64,000 nucleotides of DNA, taken from positions 1,488,001-1,552,000 of the forward strand of contig JANPZV010000005.1 in NCBI GenBank assembly GCA_024707365.1, read 5' to 3'. The notes below the pieces were generated by a model, which ran no database searches, was not told where the DNA came from, and saw only the letters and a list, made by a program, of their open reading frames with translations. This document shows, in pieces, positions 1 through 8,346 of the stretch. Both the position numbers and the translations under genes were made by a program. This stretch comes from Terricaulis sp. Lineage in GTDB: Bacteria > Pseudomonadota > Alphaproteobacteria > Caulobacterales > Aquidulcibacteraceae. Numbering within the stretch: the stretch's first letter is position 1; every line of letters begins with the position of its first letter.

Positions 1-435
1 GCCGCCATGCACCAGCAGCGTCTCGCCCGGCTTGAGCGCGCCGCCCTCGAACACATTGGCCCACACGGTGAACACGGTTTCGGGCAGCACCGCCGCTTCC
101 GCGAGCGAGAGTCCCTTGGGCACGGGCAACACCGAGCCGGAATCGGCGATGGCGTAGGTGGCGTAGCCCCCGCCCGGCAGCAGCGCGCAGACTTCCTGGC
201 CCTCATGCCAGCGGCTCACGCCTGGGCCCAAAGCCTCGATCACGCCGGCGACCTCAAGCCCCAAGGTTTCGGGCGCGCCGGGGGGCGGGGGATAATGGCC
301 GGCGCGCTGCACAAGATCGGGCCGGTTCACGCCTGCGGCGGCCACGCGGATCAGCACCTCGCCGGGCTCCGGCTCGGGCCGGGCGGCCACGGCCAGGCTC
401 AAGGGCTGATCGGCGCCATGAATGATCTTCCGCAT
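1..435 (-). CDS. NAD(P)H:quinone oxidoreductase, zinc-independent MDR family (partial, C-terminus outside window)
   Basis: The first 145 residues of a medium-chain dehydrogenase/reductase are encoded here; the gene runs off the left edge. Reading the minus strand from the ATG at 435 gives the GroES-like N-terminal fold with the family signature GVNRPDLVQRAGHYPPPPG and then LGLEVAGVIEALGPGV, which is typical of the NADPH:quinone reductase (Qor/PIG3) branch. No zinc-ligand cysteine pattern is visible. The NAD(P)-binding Rossmann half is missing because of the window border. The gene is divergent from the DUF1192 gene, with a 66-bp shared promoter region. The exact substrate cannot be told from sequence. 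Confidence 0.85.
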   Translation of the reverse strand, partial: MRKIIHGADQPLSLAVAARPEPEPGEVLIRVAAAGVNRPDLVQRAGHYPPPPGAPETLGLEVAGVIEALGPGVSRWHEGQEVCALLPGGGYATYAIADSGSVLPVPKGLSLAEAAVLPETVFTVWANVFEGGALKPGETLLVHGG

Positions 436-501
436 CGTGTGCTTCTCCGGCGCTTAAACGCGCGTTTATCCTAGGCTAGACTATAGGCAGGAGGTGCGCC
501 C

Positions 502-699
502 ATGTTCGACGAAGATCCATTCTCCGCCCCCGCCAAGAAGGCGCTGCCGCTTGAAGCGCAGCTGGAGGGCGCTTCGATTGATGAATTGGAGGCCCGCATC
601 GTGCGGCTCAAGGCCGAGATCGCCCAATGTGAGGCGGCCATCACCGCCAAGCGCGCCCAGCGCGCGGCGGCGGATGCAGTGTTTGGCGGCGGCTCATGA
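502..699 (+). CDS. DUF1192 family small protein
   Basis: This encodes a 65-residue acidic protein. It has the DUF1192 pattern common in alphaproteobacteria: a short N-terminal stretch, then SIDELEARIVRLKAEIAQCE, a predicted short coiled coil, and a RAAADAVF tail. A strong ribosome binding site AGGAGGT lies at 489-495, seven bases before the ATG, and fixes the start. The biochemical role of the family is unknown. The gene sits just upstream of rcdA on the same strand and could be co-transcribed with it (33-bp gap). Confidence 0.85.
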   Translation: MFDEDPFSAPAKKALPLEAQLEGASIDELEARIVRLKAEIAQCEAAITAKRAQRAAADAVFGGGS

Positions 700-732
700 G
701 CGCGGCCCCGGTTTTGCGACGTCTCTGGCGCT

Positions 733-1256
733 ATGACCGATAAGACCCAAGCTTCCCCAATCAAGAGCGGTTTTGACGCCGCGCGGGCGATGGAATTCGC
801 CCGATCCGAACTTTTTGACCGCACCTTCAAGGATGGCATGGGCCTCGTTGAAGAAACCGCCGCCTATCTCGATGGGCCGGGGCGCGCTGTCTCCAAGCGG
901 CTCTCGCGCGGCGCAGCGCTCGCCTATGCGGGGAGAGCATGCGCTTAACCACGCGGCTGATGCAGGTGGCCTCTTGGCTTTTGGTGCAGCGCGCGATGCG
1001 TGAGGGTGAGATCCCGATGGATGAAGCCTCCAGCGAAAAATACCGGCTGATCGCGCGTGAACCCGCGCCCGCGCCCGCCTTCGCCGCCGCAGATGAGCTG
1101 CCCGAGGCGCTCAAAGCGCTGATGCTCAAAGGCGCGGCCATTTTCGAGCGCGTGCGGCGCTTGGATGAGACGATGTACGATGGCGAAGCTGCGGCCGAAA
1201 ACGCCAATCCGGTTTCCGATCAGCACGCGCGGCTTGCGGCGGCGTTTTTGCGTTAG
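733..1256 (+). CDS. rcdA: RcdA, regulator of CtrA degradation (DUF1465), with one frameshift
   Basis: RcdA is a ClpXP adaptor-hierarchy protein which, in Caulobacter, helps deliver the master regulator CtrA and other substrates for proteolysis at the cell pole. The N-terminal part reads SELFDRTFKDGMGLVEETAAYLDGPG and the C-terminal part MRLTTRLMQVASWLLVQRAM, both hallmarks of DUF1465/RcdA. The two halves are in different frames. Adding one G to the G run at 930-933 restores a 174-residue protein reading ...AYAGESMRLTTR..., the family's usual length and sequence. The break therefore looks like a homopolymer error, not decay. The IS110 element follows directly after the stop codon. Confidence 0.88.
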
Positions 1257-1299
1257 AGCGCGATCCCCCTCCCCTTGAGGGGAGCGACTGTCTCATGGG

Positions 1300-2233
<934 letters not shown>

Positions 2234-2425
2234 GTCCCGTCCTTGCGCATGCGGGCTCCGCTTTCGGCGGCCCAAGCGACTGTCCGGGCTGATAAACGAT
2301 GCGGACGGGGCGACGCGCTCCCCTACGGGCTTGGCGTCCCTGAAGGTGCTCGCGCTCCCGTCCGCCGCCGCCGACGCAAGCTTACACCGGCGGACCGATT
2401 TTCCAGATACAAGGGGGAGCAGGCC
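2234..2425 (-). ncRNA. Candidate IS110 bridge RNA region (5' non-coding end of the element)
   Basis: IS110-subgroup elements carry a structured non-coding RNA upstream of the transposase that pairs with target and donor DNA. The roughly 190 bp upstream of this transposase are non-coding and rich in inverted repeats when read on the minus strand. One stem pairs TCCGCCG with CGGCGGA around a loop containing GTGTAAGCTTGCG (about 2363-2396). Another pairs GACGC with GCGTC around a loop (about 2311-2338). Placement is by analogy with the family; the ends and loops are not established from this single copy. Confidence 0.45.
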
Positions 2426-2443
2426 GGCGGTGCAAGCCAAAAG

Positions 2444-2473
2444 AAAAAACCGCCCGCTTTGCAGCGGGCGGTT
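2444..2473 (-). terminator. Rho-independent terminator of rpmE
   Basis: A 10-bp stem AACCGCCCGC (2448-2457) pairs with GCGGGCGGTT (2464-2473) around a six-base loop. On the minus strand it is followed by a T-rich tract (complement of 2441-2449). It lies 28 bp downstream of the rpmE stop. Confidence 0.85.
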
Positions 2474-2500
2474 TGTTGTTTGTGGCGAGGTGAGCGGGGC

Positions 2501-2728
2501 TCACTTCTTCTTCATGAAGCCGCCGAATTTGTCGTTGAAGCGCGAGACGCGGCCGCCGCGATCCATCATCTGCTGGTTGCCGCCGGTCCAGGCCGGGTGC
2601 GATTTCGGATCGATGTCGAGCGCCAGGTTCGCGCCTTCCGCGCCATAGGTGGAGCGGGTCTTGAACGTCGTCCCATCCGTCATCTGGACGGTGATGAAAT
2701 GGTAGTCCGGGTGACCTTCGGCTTTCAT
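2501..2728 (-). CDS. rpmE: 50S ribosomal protein L31
   Basis: This encodes a 75-residue bL31 of the large ribosomal subunit. The start [20 protein letters not shown] and the core [15 protein letters not shown] and DRGGRVSRF match the alphaproteobacterial form. It has no cysteines, so it is the zinc-free variant and lacks the CxxC ligands of the C+ type. A sigma-70-type promoter is visible upstream and a hairpin terminator downstream, so it is probably transcribed alone. Confidence 0.95.
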   Translation of the reverse strand: MKAEGHPDYHFITVQMTDGTTFKTRSTYGAEGANLALDIDPKSHPAWTGGNQQMMDRGGRVSRFNDKFGGFMKKK

Positions 2729-2755
2729 GGCCAGGAATCCTGTGCGCGCTGGGCG

Positions 2756-2800
2756 GAAAATTGAAGCGGGGCTGATAGCCGAAAGGGCCGCTCGCCGCAA
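2756..2800 (-). promoter_or_regulatory. rpmE promoter with conserved ribosomal-protein discriminator
   Basis: On the minus strand a -35 TTGCGG (2795-2800), a 17-bp spacer ending CTTTCGGC, and a -10 TATCAG (2772-2777) are followed at once by CCCCGCTTCAATTTTC. The same arrangement occurs upstream of rplY and rpmJ. Confidence 0.65.
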
Positions 2801-2970
2801 GCGGGCATATTGCGCGCCGGCCACACCGGCCGGGGTTTCGCCCTGATGGCCTTCCGATCCAGGCTAGCGGCGCCCAAGTGCCTCATGCGCCGCCCAGGAG
2901 CGGCCGGGATTTCGCCACGCTTGGGGAACCAGCGCGGCCCCGCCGGGTTCTTCCCGCGGGGAAAAGGTGA

Positions 2971-3462
2971 ATGCTGATGGCTATTCAAACAATGTCCGGG
3001 CTGGCCGAGGCCCCGCGCGCGCGGGAAAATTTTATGCGCGGCGAGCGGCTCACGGTGTTGCTGGGCGCCAGCGCGCTGGGGGCGATGATCGGCTTTGCCG
3101 GCGCGCTGGCCAGCGGCCGGCTTGAGCCTTGGGCGCTGGCGCTGATCGCGCTGCCGGTGCTGGCGCTCGCCGCGCATCTCACCATTCAGACTTTGAGCGA
3201 AGCGTTCGCCGCGCGCGCCTGGGGCTGTGCGGCCGCCGCCGGCTTGCATGTGGCGGCGCTGATGGCGTGGCCGATGATTGCGCTGATGGCGTCATCGAGC
3301 CCGGCGCTGTTTTGGTTTGCGCCTGGCCTCGCGTTTGCGGGGCTGATTCTGTTCGCCTCCTGCTGGGAGGGGGCTTCGCGCGCGGTGTATCGCGTGAGCG
3401 CCCAGGGCGCGCTGATCGCGGCGATCGCGGCCCAGCAAGGGCTTGGCGTGCTTCTGGGCTAA
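2971..3462 (+). CDS. Hypothetical integral membrane protein, four predicted TM helices
   Basis: This encodes 163 residues. After a short cytoplasmic start it shows four hydrophobic segments at about residues 28-47, 52-70, 82-107 and 110-130, plus a weaker Ala-rich C-terminus. I do not recognise a named family. A purine-rich GGGGAAAAGGTGA precedes the ATG at 2971; in-frame ATGs at 2977 and 2992 are alternatives. It converges on the ABC1-kinase gene, with stop codons overlapping by about 4 bp. Confidence 0.7.
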   Translation: MLMAIQTMSGLAEAPRARENFMRGERLTVLLGASALGAMIGFAGALASGRLEPWALALIALPVLALAAHLTIQTLSEAFAARAWGCAAAAGLHVAALMAWPMIALMASSSPALFWFAPGLAFAGLILFASCWEGASRAVYRVSAQGALIAAIAAQQGLGVLLG

Positions 3463-4790
3463 AGCCCGACGTGCGCCAAAGCCTCGGCTTGGCGCGCGGC
3501 CAGGGCTTCGGCGGTGAAGCCTTCCACGCTCTCGGCGAACATGGCGCTGAAATTCAGCTCTGCGCGCAGATGGATGAAGGCGGCGCCCAATCCAATCGCG
3601 GCGCGATCCATGAACACGAACTCGCGCGGCACCAGAACCGGCCCCAGCGTCTTGAGCCGCTTGCGCACCTCCATGGCTTCGCGCCGGCCATATTCGGCGG
3701 CGGGCACGTCGTCGGCGATGGTGCGGACGCGATCATCGATCAGCGGGCCGTAGATAAAGCGCGCCCACATCGTCAGCGCTTCGATCAGCGGCGCGTTGAG
3801 GTTCTTAAAGCCCCACACCTCATAGGCGTGGGCGATCTCGTCCTTATTGTCGGCTTTCAGCCCGCGCCATAGGCCGACAACGCCTTCCAAAAAGCGCGCC
3901 GGGAAAATGCGCACGCAGCCGAAATCTAGCAATTGCAGCGCCTCGGCGTTTTCGGTGAGGCCGTAATTGCCGAGGTGCGGATCGCCATGGATGACGCCAT
4001 AATGCGTCATCGGCCCCCACCAGGCTTTGAACATGAGCGTGGCGATGCGATTGCGGGTTTGCTGGCTTTCATCCAGCCAATGCATGAGGCCCTTGCCTTC
4101 GAGCCAGCTCATCGTCAGCAGGCGCTTGGTGGAGAGCGCTTCCAACGGCTCGGGCGTGTTGATGGCGGGCGCATCGGCCAGCATGTGCTTAAACAGGCGC
4201 ATGTGTTTCAGCTCGCGCGCGTAATCCAATTCTTCGCGCAGCCGCTCGCCCACTTCTTCGATCGCTTCGCTGGAATCGATCGCGCCATCCATGCTTTTGA
4301 ACAGGTTGAGCAGCGTGCGCAGCTGGCCAAGATCGGCCTCCACGGCGCTGGCCATATCCGGGTATTGCAGCTTGCAGGCCAGGGCGCGGCCATCGCGCGA
4401 AACCGCGCGATGCACTTGGCCGAGCGAGGCGGCGGCGGCGGCTTCGCGCTCAAAGCTTTGAAACTTGGCCTCCCAGCCTTCGCCCAATTCGGCGCGCATG
4501 CGCCGCTGCACGAACGGCCAGCCCATGGCCGGCGCGTTGGCTTGCAGCGTGCGGAACTCTTTGGCGTAAGCTTCGGGCAAAAGATCGGGGATGGTGGAGA
4601 GCAGCTGCGCCACTTTCATCAGCGGGCCTTTGGAGCGGCCCAGCGCCTCGCGCAGCACGCGCGCCATTTTGGCCTGATCGGCCCCCGAAGCGCGCGCGAT
4701 CACCGCCCCGGATATATTGCCGCCAACGGACGCCACGCGCGAAATGCGCGCGCTGATGCGGTTGCGCTCTGGGTCTTTGGGATCGCTCAT
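3459..4790 (-). CDS. ABC1/AarF (UbiB-family) atypical kinase
   Basis: This encodes a 443-residue ABC1-family protein. The family motifs are present: GRSKGPLMKVAQLLS (the KxGQ-like region, here KVAQ), AAAASLGQVHRAV (Ala-rich loop), ELDYARELKHM, VIHGDPHLGNYG (catalytic HGD loop) and LLDFGCVR (DFG). UbiB-type proteins support ubiquinone biosynthesis or lipid handling. This one lacks an obvious C-terminal transmembrane pair and is of the soluble AarF/ADCK type, so the name ubiB is not assigned. The start at 4790 gives MSDPKDPERN; a longer reading to 4823 has no support. Confidence 0.85.
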   Translation of the reverse strand: MSDPKDPERNRISARISRVASVGGNISGAVIARASGADQAKMARVLREALGRSKGPLMKVAQLLSTIPDLLPEAYAKEFRTLQANAPAMGWPFVQRRMRAELGEGWEAKFQSFEREAAAAASLGQVHRAVSRDGRALACKLQYPDMASAVEADLGQLRTLLNLFKSMDGAIDSSEAIEEVGERLREELDYARELKHMRLFKHMLADAPAINTPEPLEALSTKRLLTMSWLEGKGLMHWLDESQQTRNRIATLMFKAWWGPMTHYGVIHGDPHLGNYGLTENAEALQLLDFGCVRIFPARFLEGVVGLWRGLKADNKDEIAHAYEVWGFKNLNAPLIEALTMWARFIYGPLIDDRVRTIADDVPAAEYGRREAMEVRKRLKTLGPVLVPREFVFMDRAAIGLGAAFIHLRAELNFSAMFAESVEGFTAEALAARQAEALAHVGL

Positions 4791-4804
4791 GGGCCCACCG
4801 CTTC

Positions 4805-4834
4805 CCGGATGAATGCGCAGCATTCAGTCCGGGA
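4805..4834. repeat. Palindromic repeat (CCCGGA...TCCGGG)
   Basis: The outer arms CCCGGA and TCCGGG enclose GAATGC and GCATTC around a central GCA. This gives a near-perfect 30-bp palindrome directly upstream of the ABC1-kinase start. Confidence 0.6.
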
Positions 4835-4905
4835 TCCATAAACGCGATGGCTGATTGATGAAGCGGAACGCGGGATGTTCATTCTCAAGAGATCGCGGTT
4901 ATGGG

Positions 4906-4946
4906 TCCCGGGCTCTTGGGCTGCGCCCAAGCCCCGGGAATGGGTG
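4906..4946. repeat. REP-like palindrome of the CCGGGG...ATGGGTGG family
   Basis: The arms CCCGGGCTCTTGGGC and GCCCAAGCCCCGGG are followed by AATGGGTGG. The same CCCGGGG-plus-ATGGGTGG pattern recurs at 17029-17156 and 49078-49186. Confidence 0.6.
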
Positions 4947-5101
4947 GTTAATCTGGCGTTTATTTAGCGCCTTAAAAAGCTTACGAAAATCGCATTCCGC
5001 TGTGCCATTTTAACGCGACCTGAACCTCGTGTGGTTATGGTCCCCCCAACGAACAGCGTTTCCAACAGAGAAACGCGTCGCTTTTGGTGGTGGGTATAAA
5101 C

Positions 5102-6601
5102 ATGGGCAAGACGATCCTGATCGTCGATGACGATCCGGCGCAGCGCCGCCTTTTGCAGGCGGCCGTAGAGCGCAATGGCTTTCACACACGCACGGCTGAG
5201 AACGGCGTCCAAGCGGTCGAGGCCGTGGATCGCCACGCCGATATCGATGCGGTGATGCTCGATCTCGTCATGCCCGGCATGAGCGGGCAGGAAGCGCTGA
5301 AGGAAATCCGCCAGCGCCGCCCCGAACTGCCTTGCATCGTGCTGACCGCTTCGGGCGGGATCGATACGGTGGTGCAGGCGATGCAGGCGGGCGCCTCCGA
5401 TTTTTTCGTGAAGCCCGCGAGCCCCGAGCGCATTCTGGTTTCCATCCGCAACGCGCTTGAGATGTCCAATCTCAAAACCGAAGTCGGCCGCATGAAAAAG
5501 CGCGCTTCGGGGCAGATGAGCTTTGAAGACATGGTGGCCAACGCGCCGGTGATGGCGCCGGTGGTGCGCATGGGCCGCCGCGCGGCGGCGTCCAACATTC
5601 CGGTGCTGATCACCGGCGAAAGCGGCGTCGGCAAAGAATTGCTGGCGCGCGCGATCCAGGGCGCTTCCGAGCGCGCGGGCAGGCCGTTCGTGACGGTCAA
5701 TTGCGGTGCGATCCCTGAGAATTTGGTGGAATCGATCCTGTTCGGCCACGTTAAAGGCGCGTTCACGGGCGCGACGGATAATCACGCGGGCAAGTTCGCC
5801 GAAGCCAATGGCGGCACGCTGTTCCTCGACGAAGTGGGCGAACTGCCGCTCGACATGCAGGTGAAGTTGCTGCGCGTCTTGCAGGAAGGGGAGGTTGATC
5901 CCGTCGGCGGCAAGCGCCCGCTGAAAGTGGACGTGCGCATCATCAGCGCCACCAATAAGGATCTCGCCAAGCTGGTGGCGGATAATAAATTCCGCGAAGA
6001 TCTCTATTATCGCCTCAACGTCTTTCCCATCGAAGCGCCGCCGCTGCGTGAGCGCAAGGAAGACATCCCGACTTTGGTGCAGCGCTTTATTGCGCGCTTC
6101 AACGCCGAAGAAGGCCGCAATGTGCGCGGCGCTTCGGAAGCGACGATGCAGATGCTGTATGATTTCGATTGGCCGGGCAATGTGCGCCAGCTGGAAAACA
6201 GCGTGTTTCGCGCCGTGATCCTGTGCGAAGGCGAATTGCTGCAGCCGGAAGATTTCCCGCAAATCTCGGGCCTCAAGCCCTTGCTGGCGGCGAACGACAC
6301 CTTGCCGGAAGGCGCCCCGCGCGCGGCCAATGATCATCACGTCAGCGCCGATCATGCCGCGCTCAGCGCTGTTGTGGCCGCCGCCGCCGCGCATGAAACG
6401 CCCGCGCCTGTCAGCCTCTATGACGATCAGGGCCATCTGCGCGCGCTTGAGCAGGTGGAGCGTGATCTGATCGAGCTCGCGATCGATCATTATTCGGGGC
6501 ATATGTCGGAAGTCGCGCGCCGGCTTGGCATTGGCCGCTCAACGCTTTATCGCAAGCTGCGTGAGTATGGCCTTGAAGAGAAGGCCGCAGCCGGGGGCTA
6601 A
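5102..6601 (+). CDS. Sigma-54-dependent response regulator, TacA-like
   Basis: This encodes a 499-residue NtrC-class activator. A receiver domain spans residues 1-120 (acidic pocket D9-D11, phospho-acceptor D54, K103). The AAA+ domain follows at about 143-380, with Walker A GESGVGKE (171-178), the sigma-54-contacting GAFTGA (218-223) and Walker B TLFLDEVGE (238-246). A Fis-type helix-turn-helix lies at the end (MSEVARRLGIGRSTLYRKLREY). Sequence and architecture resemble Caulobacter TacA, which drives stalk and polarity genes, but the assignment is by similarity of memory only. The ATG at 5102 is preferred over an upstream GTG because the receiver domain starts there. DUF1294 follows 5 bp downstream. 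Confidence 0.9.
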   Translation: MGKTILIVDDDPAQRRLLQAAVERNGFHTRTAENGVQAVEAVDRHADIDAVMLDLVMPGMSGQEALKEIRQRRPELPCIVLTASGGIDTVVQAMQAGASDFFVKPASPERILVSIRNALEMSNLKTEVGRMKKRASGQMSFEDMVANAPVMAPVVRMGRRAAASNIPVLITGESGVGKELLARAIQGASERAGRPFVTVNCGAIPENLVESILFGHVKGAFTGATDNHAGKFAEANGGTLFLDEVGELPLDMQVKLLRVLQEGEVDPVGGKRPLKVDVRIISATNKDLAKLVADNKFREDLYYRLNVFPIEAPPLRERKEDIPTLVQRFIARFNAEEGRNVRGASEATMQMLYDFDWPGNVRQLENSVFRAVILCEGELLQPEDFPQISGLKPLLAANDTLPEGAPRAANDHHVSADHAALSAVVAAAAAHETPAPVSLYDDQGHLRALEQVERDLIELAIDHYSGHMSEVARRLGIGRSTLYRKLREYGLEEKAAAGG

Positions 6602-6606
6602 GGGCG

Positions 6607-6915
6607 ATGGCGTTATGGATGTGGATCGCACTCGGCATCCTGATCGCCATCAACATCACCGCCTTCGTTCTTTTCGGCATGGATAAAGAACGTGCGCTTC
6701 GGGAACGGCGACGCCTTCCCGAAGCGTATCTGCTTTGGGTCGCGCTGCTTGGCGGCGCGGCGGGCGCGATCGCCGGGCAGCAGATCTTTCGGCATAAAAC
6801 GCGCAAGCAGCCGTTTCGCACGCTGCTGATCGGGGCGGCGGTGGTGAACCTTGTGGTCGCCGCGCTGGTGCTTTCGCCGGAGGTGCGGGAATATTTGGCG
6901 GGGCTGGTGCGCTGA
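6607..6915 (+). CDS. DUF1294 membrane protein
   Basis: This encodes 102 residues with three hydrophobic helices (about 3-22, 42-60, 74-92). It carries the DUF1294 signature: FGMDKERALRERRRLPEAYL, then LLGGAAGAIAGQQIFRHKTRKQPFR. The function is unknown. The gene starts 5 bp after the TacA-like regulator and is probably in its operon. A REP palindrome begins at the base right after the TGA stop. Confidence 0.88.
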   Translation: MALWMWIALGILIAINITAFVLFGMDKERALRERRRLPEAYLLWVALLGGAAGAIAGQQIFRHKTRKQPFRTLLIGAAVVNLVVAALVLSPEVREYLAGLVR

Positions 6916-6943
6916 TATGGAGCGCGGGCGTCCCCGCCCGCGT
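6916..6943 (+). repeat. REP palindrome, RAYT-associated (copy 1)
   Basis: The motif TATGGAGCGCGGGCGTCC is followed by CCGCCCGCGT, an imperfect palindrome with a GCGGGCG/CGCCCGC stem. It starts immediately after the DUF1294 stop codon and lies 41 bp before the RAYT start. Confidence 0.85.
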
Positions 6944-6983
6944 GGCTCTTGCCAACGCCGCAATGCCATACACTATTGCCGCC

Positions 6984-7985
6984 ATGAACGCCCCTGGCTG
7001 GAGATCGCGCGGCTACCTGCCCCATTGCGATGATCGCGGCTTGGTTCAGCACATCGTGTTCGGTTTGAACGACGGGTTTCGCACCGCGCCGCGCCACATT
7101 GCCGATCCGGTCGAACGCGCACTTTGGGCTGATCGCGAATTCGATGCAGGCTATGGATCGCGCTTGTTGGCGCTGCCACGGCACGCCGAGATCGTGGAGA
7201 ATGCTTTGCTTCACGGCGATGGCGAACGCTATGCGCTCGCTGCATGGTGCGTCATGCCCACGCATGTTCACGTTGTCATCGAAGTGTTGGCGGGGGATGG
7301 GCTTGTCCCCATCGTGCAACGCTGGAAATCATTCAGCGCGCACGCGATCAACAGGCTCGCGGGGCGCAAGGGGCGCCTCTGGCAGCCGGAATATTTTGAC
7401 CGGTTCATGCGCTCTGAAGAGCAGTTTGAATGGACTGTTGCGTATGTCGAGAACAATCCGGTTGTGGCTGGTTTGATTGAGCGTGCGGAGGATTGGCGGT
7501 TTTCGTCGGCGCGTTGGAAGCGAAACGCGGGCGAGGACATCAGCGGCGCCTATGGAGCGCGGGCGTCCCCGCCCGCGTTACTCGCCCTTAGGAAGCCGTT
7601 TCTTCCACCCGAGCGGCTTCTTCGTTTGCAGGCCTTTGCGCGGTTTGCCGCGGGCTTTGGCGGCGATTTCTTTGAGCTTTACGGTTTGCAGCGCCGAAAG
7701 CGCTTCGTCCTTGCGGCCTTTGCTCAAATCCGCAAAAGCGCTGCCGTATTTTTCGAGTCGCTGATCCACCTCGGTGAGAAATTCGTTCTCCCAGGCCGAA
7801 TAATCCACCGCGCCTTCGCCGGGCTTTATCTCGCCGGTTTCGGGATCGATGGTATCGGGCCGCGCGCCTTTGGCCGCGAGTTTGCGGATGATCCGAAGCG
7901 CCTTGCGCGTCTGTTTGGGATCAACATCGCGGGCCATTGGGGATTAGGTTTTAGGGGTTGGGGATTGGGGAAGAAAGCGCAATAA
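6984..7985 (+). CDS. REP-associated tyrosine transposase (RAYT), ORF overextended at 3' end
   Basis: This is a Y1 (HUH-type) transposase of the TnpA-REP family. Recognisable segments are GLVQHIVFGLNDGF, ALAAWCVMPTHVHVVIEV with the His-x-His catalytic pair, RLWQPEYFDRFMRSEEQFEW with the candidate catalytic Tyr nearby, and TVAYVENNPVVAGLI. The conserved domain ends near 7545, about residue 188, the usual RAYT length. The frame stays open through a REP copy and on to 7985, antisense to the next gene, so the native stop is probably lost or hidden by an indel. It lies between two direct REP copies, the standard arrangement for a RAYT and its substrate. Confidence 0.82.
   Translation: MNAPGWRSRGYLPHCDDRGLVQHIVFGLNDGFRTAPRHIADPVERALWADREFDAGYGSRLLALPRHAEIVENALLHGDGERYALAAWCVMPTHVHVVIEVLAGDGLVPIVQRWKSFSAHAINRLAGRKGRLWQPEYFDRFMRSEEQFEWTVAYVENNPVVAGLIERAEDWRFSSARWKRNAGEDISGAYGARASPPALLALRKPFLPPERLLRLQAFARFAAGFGGDFFELYGLQRRKRFVLAAFAQIRKSAAVFFESLIHLGEKFVLPGRIIHRAFAGLYLAGFGIDGIGPRAFGREFADDPKRLARLFGINIAGHWGLGFRGWGLGKKAQ
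7551..7578 (+). repeat. REP palindrome, RAYT-associated (copy 2)
   Basis: This has the same 28-bp sequence as copy 1, in the same orientation, just past the conserved end of the RAYT. It ends at the stop codon of the minus-strand gene that follows. Confidence 0.85.
7578..7937 (-). CDS. Conserved hypothetical basic protein (119 aa)
   Basis: The protein starts MARDVDPKQTRKALRIIRKL and is charged, with a very basic C-terminus (AAKARGKPRKGLQTKKPLGW). It has a middle segment SAWENEFLTEVDQRLEKYGSAF. I recall similar uncharacterised proteins in Caulobacterales, but no domain name can be given. It lies downstream of gapR on the same strand, separated only by a heptad-repeat hairpin. The overlapping RAYT reading on the other strand is judged the less likely coding frame here. 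Confidence 0.65.
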   Translation of the reverse strand: MARDVDPKQTRKALRIIRKLAAKGARPDTIDPETGEIKPGEGAVDYSAWENEFLTEVDQRLEKYGSAFADLSKGRKDEALSALQTVKLKEIAAKARGKPRKGLQTKKPLGWKKRLPKGE

Positions 7986-8024
7986 AGCGCGGCCCCAATC
8001 CCTCATCCCCAAAACCCAATCCCT
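7939..8024. repeat. Long inverted repeat built of 7-bp units (heptad hairpin 1)
   Basis: The left arm 7939-7970 reads as units GGGGATT AGGTTTT AGGGGTT GGGGATT. The right arm 7993-8024, read on the other strand, gives AGGGATT GGGTTTT GGGGATG AGGGATT. The arms match at 26 of 32 positions, with most differences at the first base of a unit. The hairpin begins within the gapR stop codon. Confidence 0.8.
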
Positions 8025-8304
8025 AAATCTCGCCCAGCGCGTGCAAGTAAAGCTCGCGCACTTGCTCTTGCTCTTCGCGCTCTTGCCGATCCTGCTTGCG
8101 CCAGCGCACCACTTGGCGGAGCACTTTGGTGTCGAAGCCCAGCGCCTTGGCTTCGGCGTAGGTTTCCTTCACGTCGTCGGCGATCGACTTTTTCTCTTCT
8201 TCCAGCTTCTCGATGCGCGAGACCAGCTGGCGCAGTTTTTCCTGCGCTGTGTTCGTCAGCGTTTGCGCGCCAGCGACCGTTGCTTCACCACCAAAATCGG
8301 CCAT
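8023..8304 (-). CDS. gapR: GapR nucleoid-associated protein (DUF2312)
   Basis: GapR binds overtwisted, AT-rich DNA ahead of forks and polymerases and stimulates gyrase and topo IV in Caulobacter. The 93-residue product shows the full DUF2312 pattern: QEKLRQLVSRIEKLEEEK (coiled coil), VKETYAEAKALGFDTKVLRQ, WRKQDRQEREEQ, and the C-terminal YLHALGEI. The start at 8304 (MADFGGEA) has a GAAGGGGC Shine-Dalgarno-like stretch upstream; a start at 8322 would add six residues. Confidence 0.92.
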   Translation of the reverse strand: MADFGGEATVAGAQTLTNTAQEKLRQLVSRIEKLEEEKKSIADDVKETYAEAKALGFDTKVLRQVVRWRKQDRQEREEQEQVRELYLHALGEI

Positions 8305-8346
8305 CGCCTTTTGCCCCTTCATCGGGAATCGAATCGTTGCTCGACG

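Larger units (their letters stand above)
4791..5101. other. Intergenic region with two palindromic repeats and presumed tacA-like promoter
   Basis: This is a divergent 311-bp gap between the ABC1 kinase and the response regulator. The left half holds two palindromes (4805-4834 and 4906-4946). The right half (about 4950-5100) is less GC-rich and must hold the promoter of the regulator, but no clear consensus hexamers could be fixed. No small ORF is convincing. Confidence 0.5.

Noticed and set aside
7..474. Open frame on the plus strand over the first gene
   Set aside because: It is the shadow of the minus-strand quinone oxidoreductase; its His/Gly/Arg-rich translation has no domain.
4964..6502. 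512-codon open frame antisense to the TacA-like regulator
   Set aside because: The plus strand carries every NtrC-class motif; the antisense peptide is His/Arg-rich without any family signature.
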